Shown in pieces: positions 13,787-23,273 of a DNA stretch of 50,376 nt. The position numbers and the translations under genes are program-made. Positions within the stretch are counted from its first letter, which is position 1; every line of letters begins with the position of its first letter. This stretch comes from Hyphomonas atlantica corrig. (GTDB taxonomy: Bacteria; Pseudomonadota; Alphaproteobacteria; Caulobacterales; Hyphomonadaceae), in contig NZ_AWFH01000011.1 in assembly GCF_000682715.1 (NCBI RefSeq), forward strand, positions 1 to 50,376, written 5' to 3'. The notes beneath the pieces were generated by a model. It did not search any database. It was not told the DNA's origin and was given only the letters and a program-made list of their open reading frames with translations.

Positions 13787-15831
13787 GTCGACACCCGGGA
13801 TCGAGACAGTTTGAGGAGTTGGGCGTTGATGGCGCAGATCACGGTGCTTGCCGACATGAACACGGCGCCAAGCGCGGGTGTGAGAATGACGCCCCAGGGG
13901 AAAAACACGCCGGCTGCCGCTGGAATGGCGAACGTGTTATAGCCGGTCGCCCAAGCGAGGTTTTGCATCATCTTATTATAGGTCGCGCGCGCCAGCTCAA
14001 TGATCGCCACGACATCAGACGGGCTGGACCGGACAAGAATAATGTCGGCGGTTTCGATCGCGACATCCGTGCCTGCACCGATTGCGATCCCGACATTCGC
14101 CTGAGCCAGCGCCGGCGCATCGTTCACGCCATCGCCGGTCATCGCGACGATCAGACCGCGGGACTGAACTTCGCGGACTTTAGCGGCTTTTTCTTCTGGC
14201 AGGACTTCGGCAATCACTTCGTCCAGGCCGATTTCCTGGCCGACCCATTCCGCCACCTGTTGATTGTCGCCGGTCAGCATGATGCACTGAATGCCCATGG
14301 CCTGAAGCATCAGGATGGCTTTCGCCGATTCCTCACGAATGATATCGGCCAGCGCGATTGCGCCAGCGAGCTTGTCATCAATGAGCACGAAAACGACTGT
14401 CTTGCCCTGCGCGCTCAGGGTTTCGAACCGGGGATCATCCATTTCAAGACCTTGGTCGCGCAAATAGCCGGGGCTGACGACTTTCACGTCGCGGTCTTTA
14501 ACGAGGCCTTCTGCACCTTTGCCAGGGATCGCCTTGAACTTGTCGACACCCCATGCTTCTGGCGCATCGCGAACGATCCCCTGGGCGATTGGGTGTTCAG
14601 AATGAGCTTCAATCGACGCCGCATAAGCGACGATATCGCTCTCGGTGAATGTCGTATCAAAAACAAGCGTATCGGTGATCCCAAACTCGCCCTTGGTCAG
14701 CGTGCCGGTTTTGTCGAAAATGATGGCATTGATGTTGCGCGCTTCTTCGAATGCCGTCCGATCCCGAATGAGCAATCCATTGGTGGCCGCGATCGCGGTC
14801 GAGCGCGCAACCACAAGCGGCACAGCCAAACCAAGCGCGTGCGGGCAGGCGATGACCATCACGGTAACGGCGCGCGCCATAGCAAACCCAAATCCCTGAT
14901 CGGTGAACAGGGTCCAGAACAAAACGGTCGATAAGCCTCCGCCAAGTGCGATGAAAGTCAGCCATTTGGCCGCCGTGTTGGCGAGATCCTGGGTTTTGGA
15001 TTTGCTGGCTTGGGCTTCCTTAACGAGCTTGATGACGCTCGACAGGAAGGTTTCATCACCGGTCTTGTCGACCCGGATTGTTAGCGAACCTTCGCCATTG
15101 ATCGATCCGCCGATCACTTCGGTATCCACGGTCTTGAAAATCGGCTTGGACTCTCCGGTGAGCATGGATTCATTGAGAGACGACTCGCCTCTGACAATGA
15201 TCCCGTCAGCTGGGACTTTCTCGCCTGGCTTGATGAGAAGATGTTCGCCGCCTTTCAGTGTCGAAACGGGCACATCGATTACACTGCCATCATCAGCCAC
15301 GAGGTGGGCTTCATCCGGCATCAGGCTTGCGAGTTTTTCCAAGGCGCGCCCAGCGCCAAGCACCGATTTCATCTCGATCCAGTGCCCGAGCAACATAACT
15401 GCAATCAGGGTTGCGAGTTCCCAAAAAAAGGTCTCATCACTGCCGATTGCGACCATGCCGATGGAATAGGCGTAAGCAGCGGTGATCGCGACCGAGATCA
15501 GCGTCATCATACCGATGTCGCGGGCAGTGATCTCTCGTAAAAACCCTTTCAGGAACGGCCAGCCGCCATAGAAGAAAACAAGACTTGAAAGCCCCGCCAG
15601 CACGTAGCGGTCGCCCGGAAACCGCAAGGCGTCTTCGAGGCCAAGCCAGCCTTGGATCATCGGTGCCAAAGCGAGGATGGGGATCGTCGCTGCCAGCACG
15701 ACCCAAAACCGCCGGCGATAATCGGCAATCATGCCTTCGTGGTCGTGGCCGCCATGCGGGTCCGTTTTTTTCTGTCCGTGACCGCCATGAGGTGCGTGGC
15801 GAGATGGGGGCGCGTGGGTGGAGTGATCCAT
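13783..15831 (-). CDS. copB-like ATPase: Copper-translocating P1B-type ATPase, CPH type (CopB-like)
   Basis: A 682-aa heavy-metal P-type ATPase. The N-terminus is His-rich ([20 protein letters not shown]) and has no CxxC metal-binding domain. The transmembrane metal site is CPH ([15 protein letters not shown]), which defines the CopB/P1B-3 group that exports Cu(II)/Cu(I) or Ag. The phosphorylation site DKTGTLT, the P1B-type SEHPIAQ and the hinge motif [10 protein letters not shown] are intact. It lies 24 bp after the YHS-domain gene and overlaps the next small membrane gene by 4 bp. It should pump copper from the cytoplasm into the periplasm, where CopA and the Met/His-rich protein act. Confidence 0.95.
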   Translation of the reverse strand: MDHSTHAPPSRHAPHGGHGQKKTDPHGGHDHEGMIADYRRRFWVVLAATIPILALAPMIQGWLGLEDALRFPGDRYVLAGLSSLVFFYGGWPFLKGFLREITARDIGMMTLISVAITAAYAYSIGMVAIGSDETFFWELATLIAVMLLGHWIEMKSVLGAGRALEKLASLMPDEAHLVADDGSVIDVPVSTLKGGEHLLIKPGEKVPADGIIVRGESSLNESMLTGESKPIFKTVDTEVIGGSINGEGSLTIRVDKTGDETFLSSVIKLVKEAQASKSKTQDLANTAAKWLTFIALGGGLSTVLFWTLFTDQGFGFAMARAVTVMVIACPHALGLAVPLVVARSTAIAATNGLLIRDRTAFEEARNINAIIFDKTGTLTKGEFGITDTLVFDTTFTESDIVAYAASIEAHSEHPIAQGIVRDAPEAWGVDKFKAIPGKGAEGLVKDRDVKVVSPGYLRDQGLEMDDPRFETLSAQGKTVVFVLIDDKLAGAIALADIIREESAKAILMLQAMGIQCIMLTGDNQQVAEWVGQEIGLDEVIAEVLPEEKAAKVREVQSRGLIVAMTGDGVNDAPALAQANVGIAIGAGTDVAIETADIILVRSSPSDVVAIIELARATYNKMMQNLAWATGYNTFAIPAAAGVFFPWGVILTPALGAVFMSASTVICAINAQLLKLSRSRVST

Positions 15832-15855
15832 GGTGGAGGGTCTTTGTCTGCTAAG

Positions 15856-16065
15856 TCATGCTTTGCGGGATGGGTGAGAGGCGTCGCCCGGCGCGCTGAA
15901 GGCGGCGGGAATGCGCGCGTCTGCATAGCGTTCGGGATTTAGTTTGAAGGCTGTGTGGCAATGGGTTGAGCAAAAGAAATAGGCCCATCCACCATATTCC
16001 TGCGACGCGTGAGCGTTTTCGAGGGGCATCGTGTTGCGGCAAACAGGGTCTTCTACGGTCATCAT
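15856..16065 (-). CDS. YHS-domain small protein
   Basis: A 69-aa protein with a YHS metal-binding domain: VEDPVCRNTMPLENAH, then YFFCSTHCHTAFKLNPERY. The two Cys pairs match TRASH/YHS modules commonly attached to, or encoded beside, copper ATPases. Here the module is free-standing and precedes a CPH ATPase that lacks its own N-terminal metal domain, so it may deliver copper to it. It begins 11 bp after the fabI stop, which ties the copper genes to the acyl-metabolism operon. Confidence 0.85.
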   Translation of the reverse strand: MMTVEDPVCRNTMPLENAHASQEYGGWAYFFCSTHCHTAFKLNPERYADARIPAAFSAPGDASHPSRKA

Positions 16066-16076
16066 CGTTTCTCTTG

Positions 16077-16865
16077 TCAGTGAAAAATCATGCCATCGAC
16101 ATGGAACCCGGCATCGACATGAACGATTTCACCGGTCACGCCGCTGGACAGATCGCTGGCCAAAAACAATGCTGCTTTTCCGACTTCGCTGGCATCGATT
16201 GTTCGTCGCAGCGGTGATTTGGTTGCGGCCTCGTTTAGCAATTCTTCGAAATGGGTGAGGCCAGACGCGGCTCTTGTCGCAACGGGTCCGGCGGAAATGG
16301 CATTGACGCGGATGCCCGAGGGTCCGAGCTCATGGGCGAGGTAGCGTACAGCGCTTTCAAGCGCAGCTTTGACCGGGCCCATGACATTATAGTGATCAAC
16401 GACTTTTTCTGAGCCATAGAAACTGAGCGTGATCAGAGAGCCGCCGCGTCGCATTAATGGTTCAGCCCGCCGCTCCATATGAAGGAGCGAATAGCAAGAC
16501 ACCGTCATGGCGGCGGCGAAACCGTCGGCCGAACAGTCTGTCAAACGCCCCTTAAGATCAGATTTTGGCGCACTTGCAATCCCGTGAAAGACAAGATCAA
16601 GCCGATCCCATTTTGCTTCGACCGCGTCGAAGACAGCGTCCAACGATCCAGGTTTGGTGACATCGCATTCGAGAATGAGATCTGCATCTGCCTTTTTCGC
16701 TAAAGGTTCAACATGCGGGCGAGCCTTCTCGTTCAAATAGGTGATCGCCAGACGCGCGCCTGCATCGCGAAGGGACGTGGCCGCCGCCCAGGCCAGACTA
16801 TCGCTATTCGCAATGCCGACAATCAGTGCGGTTTTTCCGCTAAGATCACAATCGGGTGTGCTCAC
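16077..16865 (-). CDS. fabI: Enoyl-ACP reductase FabI
   Basis: A 262-aa short-chain dehydrogenase of the FabI type. It shows the FabI-specific nucleotide loop GIANSDSLAWAAA, HGIASAPKSDLKGR, the YX6K active site (YNVMGPVKAALE) and the C-terminal IRVNAISAGPVATRAASGL. The start is the GTG at 16865, preceded by AAGGAG with good spacing; a 16-residue upstream extension lacks support. It reduces enoyl-ACP with NAD(P)H in fatty acid synthesis. In this setting (thiolase, pta, ackA, DUF3141) it is probably an additional copy used in an acyl-CoA or polyhydroxyalkanoate-related route rather than the housekeeping gene. Confidence 0.93.
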   Translation of the reverse strand: MSTPDCDLSGKTALIVGIANSDSLAWAAATSLRDAGARLAITYLNEKARPHVEPLAKKADADLILECDVTKPGSLDAVFDAVEAKWDRLDLVFHGIASAPKSDLKGRLTDCSADGFAAAMTVSCYSLLHMERRAEPLMRRGGSLITLSFYGSEKVVDHYNVMGPVKAALESAVRYLAHELGPSGIRVNAISAGPVATRAASGLTHFEELLNEAATKSPLRRTIDASEVGKAALFLASDLSSGVTGEIVHVDAGFHVDGMIFH

Positions 16866-16900
16866 ATCCAGCTCCTTGCAGAATAATACGCAGCCAAAGC

Positions 16901-16936
16901 CGCCGTCCCTCACGGAGGCAATCGTGAGAGACGGCG
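16901..16936. terminator. 14-bp inverted repeat between thiolase and fabI genes
   Basis: Arms cgccgtccctcacg (16901-16914) and cgtgagagacggcg (16923-16936) pair with one mismatch around an 8-nt loop. It lies between the thiolase stop and the fabI start on the minus strand. It could be a partial terminator or an mRNA-processing hairpin that changes expression of the downstream fabI and copper genes. Confidence 0.5.
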
Positions 16937-16982
16937 TTCCCTGTTAACCGGCGTCGGGGCAGTTGGGGGGAGATGCGCCGGG

Positions 16983-18173
16983 TCAGGATGGGATACGTTC
17001 GAGCGCGAGCGCGACGCCCTGTCCGCCGCCAATGCAGAGGGTAACGATGCCGCGCTTAAGATTGTCTCGTTGCATGGCGTGGATCAGCCGTACGGTCAGA
17101 ATAGCGCCCGTTGCGCCGATTGGATGGCCATGTGCAATGGCGCCGCCTTCGACATTGACGATGTCCTCTGGGAACCCCAACTCGCCGACCAAAGCGACGG
17201 CAATGGCCGCAAAAGCCTCGTTAATTTCGACCCGTTCCACAGATGCAAGCGGCCAGGCGGCCTGCTCCAATGCCTGTTTCACAGCGGGCACAGGACCAAG
17301 GCCGAACAGTCCGGGTTCGACGGCGCCGACGCCCATGCCGGCAATCCGGACAGCAGGCTGCAACTGGTTTGTCTCTGCCCAGGCCCGGTCAGCAACGATC
17401 ATTGCAGCAGCGCCCGCATTCAATCCGGGAGCATTTCCGGCGGTGATCGTCCCCGCCTCTCGGAAGGCCGGCTTTAGATGCGCAAGCGTGTCTAGCGTCG
17501 TATCCGGGCGATTGTGCTCGTCCCGATCGAATGCCGAAATCCCTTTACGAGTTTTCATCTCAATGGGCACAATCTCGGCGTCGAAAAGACCTTCGCTCTG
17601 AGCTTTCGAGAACCGGCTTTGCGAACGCAGCGCCCAGGCATCCTGCGCTGCGCGGCTGATTTGGTTCTGTTCGGCTAAGTCTTCGGTATGCCAGCCGGAA
17701 TGCTCGCCGGAAAAAGCATCGTTCAGCCCGTCATTTAGGAGGCTGTCAATCAGCGCTCCGTCGCCAAGGCGATAGCCATAGCGCGCTTTGCCAAGCAGAA
17801 ATGGGGCTTGGTCCATATTCTCCATGCCGCCGGCGACGGCGCACGCCGCGTGGCCAAGCATGACGTCTTGCGCGGCGGTTATGACCGCTTGCGCGCCGGA
17901 TCCGCAGACCCGGTTGACCGTCATCGCGGGGACGTTGACAGGAAGACCCGCACCTATCGCTGCCTGACGCGCCGGGTTCATTCCGGCGCCGGCTTGCAGA
18001 ACCTGGCCCATAATAACGGTATCGATCCGATCCGGTGCAAGTCCTGCCCGTTCCAGAACGGCCTTGATCGCGATCGCGCCAAGATCGGACGCCGGGACGT
18101 TTTTCAGGCTGCCGCCAAAGGCGCCGATGGCGGTGCGCACGGGCGCGCAGATAACAGGATCAGGGCTCGGCAT
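16983..18173 (-). CDS. Thiolase / acetyl-CoA C-acetyltransferase
   Basis: A 396-aa thiolase. The acylated Cys lies in NRVCGSGAQAVITAAQ, the His in GGAIAHGHPIGATGA, and the C-terminal Cys in TLCIGGGQGVALALE. It condenses two acetyl-CoA to acetoacetyl-CoA or runs in reverse. The ATG at 18173 (MPSPDPVICAP) is preceded by GGAGG; the open frame upstream to 18266 overlaps pta further and is unlikely to be used. It overlaps the 3' end of pta by 14 bp, showing tight operon packing. It could supply C4 units for polyhydroxybutyrate-type metabolism. Confidence 0.94.
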   Translation of the reverse strand: MPSPDPVICAPVRTAIGAFGGSLKNVPASDLGAIAIKAVLERAGLAPDRIDTVIMGQVLQAGAGMNPARQAAIGAGLPVNVPAMTVNRVCGSGAQAVITAAQDVMLGHAACAVAGGMENMDQAPFLLGKARYGYRLGDGALIDSLLNDGLNDAFSGEHSGWHTEDLAEQNQISRAAQDAWALRSQSRFSKAQSEGLFDAEIVPIEMKTRKGISAFDRDEHNRPDTTLDTLAHLKPAFREAGTITAGNAPGLNAGAAAMIVADRAWAETNQLQPAVRIAGMGVGAVEPGLFGLGPVPAVKQALEQAAWPLASVERVEINEAFAAIAVALVGELGFPEDIVNVEGGAIAHGHPIGATGAILTVRLIHAMQRDNLKRGIVTLCIGGGQGVALALERIPS

Positions 18174-19224
18174 GAGCGCCTCCATTGAGTGATGTGGGGG
18201 AGGTTGGCGTGGAATCGCTGGGCGGGCAGCAATCGACTTCTGGCATCGGAGAGCTGCGCGTTGCATGTACCGGCCACACAGGCGCTTTGTCTTGCGGCGC
18301 GGATTTGCGCGCCTTGGCGGCCAGGCTAAGGCGCGCCAGCGCCAGGCCTGCGAGCCGTGCGTCCACTGGATCGGCGCGCGATGGCAAGACGATGGGGGCG
18401 TTCAGCCCGAGGACGAGACCGGCCAGCGTGGCGTCAGCCATGTATTCCAGATTCTTAGCCAGAATGTTGCCAGAAACGAGATCTGGCACGAGCAGGATGT
18501 CGGCATCCCCAGCCACAGGCGAGGCAATGCCTTTGACCTCTGCGGCTTTAAGCGAAATAGCATTGTCGAAGGCAAGAGGTCCGTCAACCAGCGCGCCGCG
18601 AACCTGACCGCGATGTGACATGACCGAGAGCGCCGCGGCATCGAGGCTGGAGCTGATCAGCGGGTTGACGGTCTCAACCGCAGACAGAATGGCGGCTTTC
18701 GGCAGATCGACGCCAATAGACGCCATAAGATCGATCGCGTGCTGCAGGATAGCGGCCTTCGCGCTGAGATCCGGGGCGATATTGACCGCCGCGTCGCTAA
18801 TCGCAAGCAGTTTCGGATAGGCTGGAATGTCCGCCAGAAAGACATGGCTGACCCGCGTGCCCGGCTGACGTAGGCCAGCGCTGGCATTGAGCAATGCCTT
18901 CAACAAGATGTCAGTATGGATAAGACCTTTCATGGCGGCATGCGTGCTGCCTGATCGAAGCAAGCTGGCGGCGCGCTGGGCCGCCTCTGTCTCACTCCAG
19001 GCCGGCAAGACTTGATCGGGATGGAATGAGAGATTTGCCGCCTCGGCTTCAGCCTTTATGGCATCAGGATCGCCGATGAGAATGGGATGGATCCAGCCGC
19101 GCTTGAACGCCGTATCGGCGGCGATTAAAACCTCACGTTGCGCCGCACAGACAATGGCGACCTTGACCGGCGGGCCGGCGTCGGCAGCGGTTTGCAGGGC
19201 GGCGAAGTCTCGAAAACCCGTCAT
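18160..19224 (-). CDS. pta: Phosphate acetyl/butyryltransferase
   Basis: A 354-aa enzyme of the phosphate acyltransferase (PTA/PTB) family. Visible hallmarks are MKGLIHTDILLKALL, RVSHVFLADIPAY, ISDAAVNIAPDL and VAGDADILLVPDLVSGNILA. It interconverts acyl-CoA and acyl-phosphate. It overlaps ackA by 4 bp, so the pair would link acyl-CoA to ATP by substrate-level phosphorylation. The C-terminal tail of about 45 residues is Pro/Ser-rich and beyond the usual fold. Unlike bifunctional forms, there is no enoyl-CoA hydratase (MaoC) domain at the N-terminus. Confidence 0.9.
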   Translation of the reverse strand: MTGFRDFAALQTAADAGPPVKVAIVCAAQREVLIAADTAFKRGWIHPILIGDPDAIKAEAEAANLSFHPDQVLPAWSETEAAQRAASLLRSGSTHAAMKGLIHTDILLKALLNASAGLRQPGTRVSHVFLADIPAYPKLLAISDAAVNIAPDLSAKAAILQHAIDLMASIGVDLPKAAILSAVETVNPLISSSLDAAALSVMSHRGQVRGALVDGPLAFDNAISLKAAEVKGIASPVAGDADILLVPDLVSGNILAKNLEYMADATLAGLVLGLNAPIVLPSRADPVDARLAGLALARLSLAAKARKSAPQDKAPVWPVHATRSSPMPEVDCCPPSDSTPTSPTSLNGGAHAEP

Positions 19225-20456
19225 GAGGCTCGCCGCTTCATCTGCGCCGGCGCGGCTTCAAACATTTCGCGCCCATAACGGGCAATCATCATGGCTTCAT
19301 CCGTGTGAACCGTTTCGACAATCACGCCGCTATCCGGCTTTGAAATGCACGCTTCGCCGCGATCATTTGCGGCCGCGTCAAATTTGATTCTGTAGAGATC
19401 GCTAAGCGGCTGGCATATCGCGGCCCGGATCGACGGGGCGTGTTCGCCAACCCCGCCGGTAAAGATGATCCGGTCAACGCCGCCCATAGCCGCGATCAGG
19501 GCGCCGGCCTGCTTGCGCGCTTGATAGGCAAACTGCGCAAGTGCTTCGCTTGCATTTGGGTCTTGTGATTTGAGCAGAGTTTTCACATCACCGCTGAGAC
19601 CTGAAAGCCCCAGCAAACCCGCCCCAAGATACAATTGGTCGCGCAAGACAGATGGCGCCCAGCCTTTCTCGATGATGAGGTGTAAGAGCAATCCGGGATC
19701 GACGTCACCGCTACGGGTCGCCATGGGCAGTCCGGCAAGCGCCGAGAACCCCATGCTCGTGTCTATGGTTTGGCGATTCTCGATTGCGGCCATACTTGCG
19801 CCGGCACCGAGATGGGCTACGAGCAGGCGCTGCCGGGACACCGCCTGACCAGCGCGCGCGGCGAGATCGTCGACGATGTATGCATAAGAGAGACCGTGAA
19901 AGCCGAAACGACGGATGAATGGGTCTTCCATCTCGGGCGGCAATCCCGTGCGCTGGGCCGCGATCGGCATGTCTGAATGAAAGCTCGTATCGAAACAGGC
20001 ATAGTGCAACGCATTCGGTAGACGCAGGCGCGCGGCGACAATACCGTCAAGATTGGCAGGCATGTGCAGCGGCGCCAATGGGATCAGTTTGCGGAGATCG
20101 GCCTCAACCTTGGGCGTCAGGCGCTGGGCGCTGGTATAATGCGGGCCGCCATGCACAACCCGGTGTCCGACAGCAGAAATTCCGCCGAGATCGACATGAA
20201 CGGCCATCTCATGAAAGAAGGTTTCCAGCGCAACGGGGTGGTTGATGCAGCAGGTGCGCTGGTCCCAAAGTGTGTCGCCATAAGCGGTCTCAGCTGACAT
20301 TCTCGCCTCTGATGCGCCAATGCCAGTGACGGCGCCCGACATTGTCTTGACCACGTCGTTTCCGACCCGGAAGAGCGCGATTTTCAGGCTTGAAGACCCA
20401 CTATTGACGGTGAGGACGCGATGGTTTTCGCGCTGGGGGGTGTCGAGGGCGCTCAT
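19221..20456 (-). CDS. ackA: Acetate/propionate kinase
   Basis: A 411-aa acetokinase. The N-terminal phosphate loop VLTVNSGSSSLKIALF, the central VGHRVVHGG and HLGAGASMAAI, and the C-terminal IIFTGGVGEHAP are all present, as in AckA. It converts acyl-phosphate and ADP to the carboxylate and ATP. It overlaps both neighbours by 4 bp (pta downstream, DUF3141 gene upstream), so translation is probably coupled. Full length. Confidence 0.94.
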   Translation of the reverse strand: MSALDTPQRENHRVLTVNSGSSSLKIALFRVGNDVVKTMSGAVTGIGASEARMSAETAYGDTLWDQRTCCINHPVALETFFHEMAVHVDLGGISAVGHRVVHGGPHYTSAQRLTPKVEADLRKLIPLAPLHMPANLDGIVAARLRLPNALHYACFDTSFHSDMPIAAQRTGLPPEMEDPFIRRFGFHGLSYAYIVDDLAARAGQAVSRQRLLVAHLGAGASMAAIENRQTIDTSMGFSALAGLPMATRSGDVDPGLLLHLIIEKGWAPSVLRDQLYLGAGLLGLSGLSGDVKTLLKSQDPNASEALAQFAYQARKQAGALIAAMGGVDRIIFTGGVGEHAPSIRAAICQPLSDLYRIKFDAAANDRGEACISKPDSGVIVETVHTDEAMMIARYGREMFEAAPAQMKRRAS

Positions 20457-22273
20457 TTCTTTGCCGCCTCGTCCTTTATAGGTTCAGGCAATCTGGGCCA
20501 GTCATAGAGCCAGCTGAAGGCCAGTTCGGATGCGGCATCGCGAGACTCGCGCATGCGGGTCAGGCCAGTCTCGATCCAGTCGACGCCCATCTTTTCAGCT
20601 GTGCGAAAGCGATTGTCCTCATTGACAGCCTTTCGATTGGCGCGAACCATGGGCGCAAACGCGGCGGTCATCGCCATGGCTGGATTGAACCGTTCTGAGA
20701 ACATGTAGCGTGTCACCCGCATCGGATGAGACCATTTCATAAGCTCTGCTGTGACCGGATTAGACCAGGCGCGCACCCACGGGCTGGCGAAGTTCGAATA
20801 AGCCGTCTCCAATTGCGCCGACAGACGCCCGACACGCTCAAATGCCTCAGGCTGGGTTTCGAATACCAGGTCCTCAACCCGGCGGGGTTCAAACCGCACA
20901 ATGTACTGGTCGTGGTCGCAATCAGGATCGCCGGTCGGATTATCGATCCTCATTTCATAGAGCCCAGGCTCCAGCGCTTCGATATCGGAAAGGTTTTCCA
21001 GCATCGCGCGATGTTCGAGGCGCGCGACACTCGCAGATACAAAGATGCCGAGATGCCCGGCATGTTGATTGATCAGATAGACAATGCGTTGATCGGCTGC
21101 GATGAGTGCCTCGGTCGTCTCATAAACCGCTGGGATCCAACCAAGTGCCTGATGCGGCGGGGTGATATTGTCGCCATGTGAGGCGAAGATGACGAGGGGA
21201 TTGCGGATCTGTTTTAAATCAATCTCACAATGGGCCCCGAGTTTCACCAGACCTTTTTCAAGCCGGTTGCCGATAAAGAGGTTTTCCACAATCGCAAGAA
21301 TCTCTTCGCGGCTCAGGCGGTAGAAGCCGCCCCACCAACGCTCGAAATCCAGGAACCTGTCGGCGGCTGTATCGACGTTTTCAAACAGATCGGCATATTT
21401 CCGGAAGATTGCCCCTTCAGGTTTGAGGGTTTCGAAATTCTGGACCAGCCAGGCGCCATCGAACCGGCCATTTCCGAGATCAGACAAGAAGTGATTGATC
21501 CAGGCCCCTCCGAGGAATCCTGCCGCAAGCCGCATCGGATTGGCACCGGGTTCACCGGCCCAATAGGAGAGCGGTGACCCGTTCATCACAATCGGTCCGG
21601 CAAGGCCTTCGCAATCAGCCGCCAGAAGTGCCGCCGCCCATCCGCCTTGGCAATTGCCATAGAGCACTGGCGCCTCGCCATCATGTCGCTCGGCCACGAG
21701 TTCTACAAACTGGCGCAGGCCCGCCAACACATCGGCTAGCGTTTGACCGGAAACAGGGTCAGGCGTGAACACGACGAAGTATACGGGGTAGCCTTCATGT
21801 AGAGCGATGCCGACTTCAGAATCGTCTTTGAATCCGCCAATGCCGGGGCCATGACCCGCGCGGGGATCGATAATGATCACGGGTGGTTTGTCTGGATCAA
21901 GACAATCGTCGAGGCAGATATCGCCAATCTCGAGTATTTTTAGAAGTTGATAATTGCACGCAGGTTCAAATGTCGCTGCGTCCGCCACGAGCTCATACTT
22001 GAACTTCAAGACAGGTGGCATGCCGTCTCGCTCATGGGCGAGCATTGTGTTGGCGCGCTGGCGCAACGCGTCAAAGAACAGAGTTTGTCTCTGCATGAGA
22101 TCAACCCCATAAGCAGCGGCGTCTGGCAGGCTGGGCCGGGACGAGGCTTGAATGGGCTTTGCGGACTCCGGCCTTGATTGCGCCCGGCGGGCGCTCTTGG
22201 ACGCTTTCTTTTTGGGATCAGAGCGTTTGGCTTTGCGGGGTTTTTTAGCTGTCATACTTTGATCATCTGGCAT
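20453..22273 (-). CDS. DUF3141-family alpha/beta hydrolase (PHA synthase-like)
   Basis: A 606-aa protein of the DUF3141 family, related to polyhydroxyalkanoate synthase-type alpha/beta hydrolases. After a basic, Lys/Arg-rich N-terminus (about 45 residues), the hydrolase core contains VIIIDPRAGHGPGIGGFKDD and the nucleophile-elbow region LYGNCQGGWAAALLAAD, with Cys in the position used by PHA synthases. A late His is found around YLINQHAGHLGIFVS. DUF3141 genes commonly sit with pta, ackA and fabI, as here. The biochemical activity is not established. The start at 22273 has an AAAGG ribosome site; a second ATG at 22255 is possible. Confidence 0.88.
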   Translation of the reverse strand: MPDDQSMTAKKPRKAKRSDPKKKASKSARRAQSRPESAKPIQASSRPSLPDAAAYGVDLMQRQTLFFDALRQRANTMLAHERDGMPPVLKFKYELVADAATFEPACNYQLLKILEIGDICLDDCLDPDKPPVIIIDPRAGHGPGIGGFKDDSEVGIALHEGYPVYFVVFTPDPVSGQTLADVLAGLRQFVELVAERHDGEAPVLYGNCQGGWAAALLAADCEGLAGPIVMNGSPLSYWAGEPGANPMRLAAGFLGGAWINHFLSDLGNGRFDGAWLVQNFETLKPEGAIFRKYADLFENVDTAADRFLDFERWWGGFYRLSREEILAIVENLFIGNRLEKGLVKLGAHCEIDLKQIRNPLVIFASHGDNITPPHQALGWIPAVYETTEALIAADQRIVYLINQHAGHLGIFVSASVARLEHRAMLENLSDIEALEPGLYEMRIDNPTGDPDCDHDQYIVRFEPRRVEDLVFETQPEAFERVGRLSAQLETAYSNFASPWVRAWSNPVTAELMKWSHPMRVTRYMFSERFNPAMAMTAAFAPMVRANRKAVNEDNRFRTAEKMGVDWIETGLTRMRESRDAASELAFSWLYDWPRLPEPIKDEAAKK

Positions 22274-22317
22274 GGCTTGAGCCTTTCGCGGTAAGGGGGC
22301 GATTGAGAACGAAAGGG

Positions 22318-22470
22318 TCAGGCTGCGTCACCAGCGCTTTTTAGCGCTGGCATCGATTTTTCCTTGCCTCGGCCCGGCTTCGAGCCGCCTGCGCAACAAC
22401 AGCCCTTTTTGACGGGCGGTTTGACTTTGGCTTTGGGCGTTTGGACGGCGCTTTTCTTGACACGGTTCAT
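22318..22470 (-). CDS. Small basic Cys-containing protein
   Basis: A 50-aa protein rich in Lys, Ala and Pro with a Cys triplet (KKGCCCAGGSKPGRGK). The ATG at 22470 (MNRVKKSAV) has an excellent AAGGAG ribosome site; an in-frame start at 22515 is possible but lacks one. It lies 44 bp upstream of the DUF3141 gene in the same direction and may be the first gene of the long operon. Its Lys/Ala/Pro composition resembles phasin-like or histone-like peptides, but no family is recognised. Confidence 0.55.
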   Translation of the reverse strand: MNRVKKSAVQTPKAKVKPPVKKGCCCAGGSKPGRGKEKSMPALKSAGDAA

Positions 22471-22595
22471 GGCGATCTCCTTCTCTTCAATTTCGTCCTG
22501 GCTCGGCGAGCACAAGCAAAAACCGCCTATTGCGGACCTGAAAACAAAGACGCGCGAACCGGAGCGGCGTTACACCCCGCCGCTGCGAAAACGTA

Positions 22596-23273
22596 TCAAG
22601 GAACAACCTGGCCCGGAGGTATGGACAAGGCGGTCGCTTCAACGCGTTTTCGCAAGTCTTCAGCGCCCGGACAGGCGCATTGAAAATAGCCGTGTTCGAT
22701 ACAGGTCAGGCAGGTTTGTTCCAGGCGCTGGCGCATGGCCCGGCGTGCGCGGTGAAGTTTCACTCGAAGCGCATTCTCAGACAGGCCGAGATCATGAGCA
22801 ATCACAGAGCGATCTTCACCGATAAGGTCAGCCCGCCAGATCAGATCCGCGTAGTCGGGATTCAGTGTCGGCAACATTTTGTATAGGCATGCGCAAATAA
22901 CAAAGTCGATCTCATCATCATCGAACAGGAGGGCAGCCTCTGCCGCATAGGTTTCCAGCGCTTTGTCTGAGCGCGTCATTGCTCGAAAATGATCAGCGAT
23001 TGTCGAACGAAGAATCTGAGACAACCAGCCTCGAAGCCGGTCTTCATCTTTAAGATCATTAAACCGGGTCAGCGCCTTAACATAGAATTCTTGCAGCACA
23101 TCCTTGGCATCCGCATCGTTGCGCAATTTTCGCTTCAAAAACCGAAACATGTCCTGATGCGACTCGATGAGAGCAGCTTCAATGACGCGCTTGCGGCGCT
23201 CCGAAGGGCTTGGGTCGGAGGTCATGATTGAATGTCGTTCTAGACTGTTGGACTTGTGAACCATGATACGCAT
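22596..23273 (-). CDS. ECF sigma factor with a Cys-rich C-terminal tail
   Basis: A protein of about 225 aa with sigma-70 region 2 (DMFRFLKRKLRNDADAKDVL, RGWLSQILRSTIADHFR) and region 4 (LIGEDRSVIAHDLGLSENAL, RVKLHRARRAMRQRL). The region 2 core of ECF factors is recognisable. A tail follows region 4, with CLTCIEHGYFQCACPGAED, a likely metal or redox-sensing Cys/His cluster. I chose the ATG at 23273, preceded by GGGAG at somewhat long spacing; ATGs at 23264 and 23225 are alternatives. No anti-sigma gene is adjacent. It faces away from the RES cassette and may control the small-protein/DUF3141 operon downstream. Confidence 0.8.
   Translation of the reverse strand: MRIMVHKSNSLERHSIMTSDPSPSERRKRVIEAALIESHQDMFRFLKRKLRNDADAKDVLQEFYVKALTRFNDLKDEDRLRGWLSQILRSTIADHFRAMTRSDKALETYAAEAALLFDDDEIDFVICACLYKMLPTLNPDYADLIWRADLIGEDRSVIAHDLGLSENALRVKLHRARRAMRQRLEQTCLTCIEHGYFQCACPGAEDLRKRVEATALSIPPGQVVP

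Noticed and set aside
13616..14934. Long plus-strand ORFs opposite the copper ATPase gene
   Set aside because: They are antisense shadows of a strongly conserved P-type ATPase; no ribosome sites or motifs.
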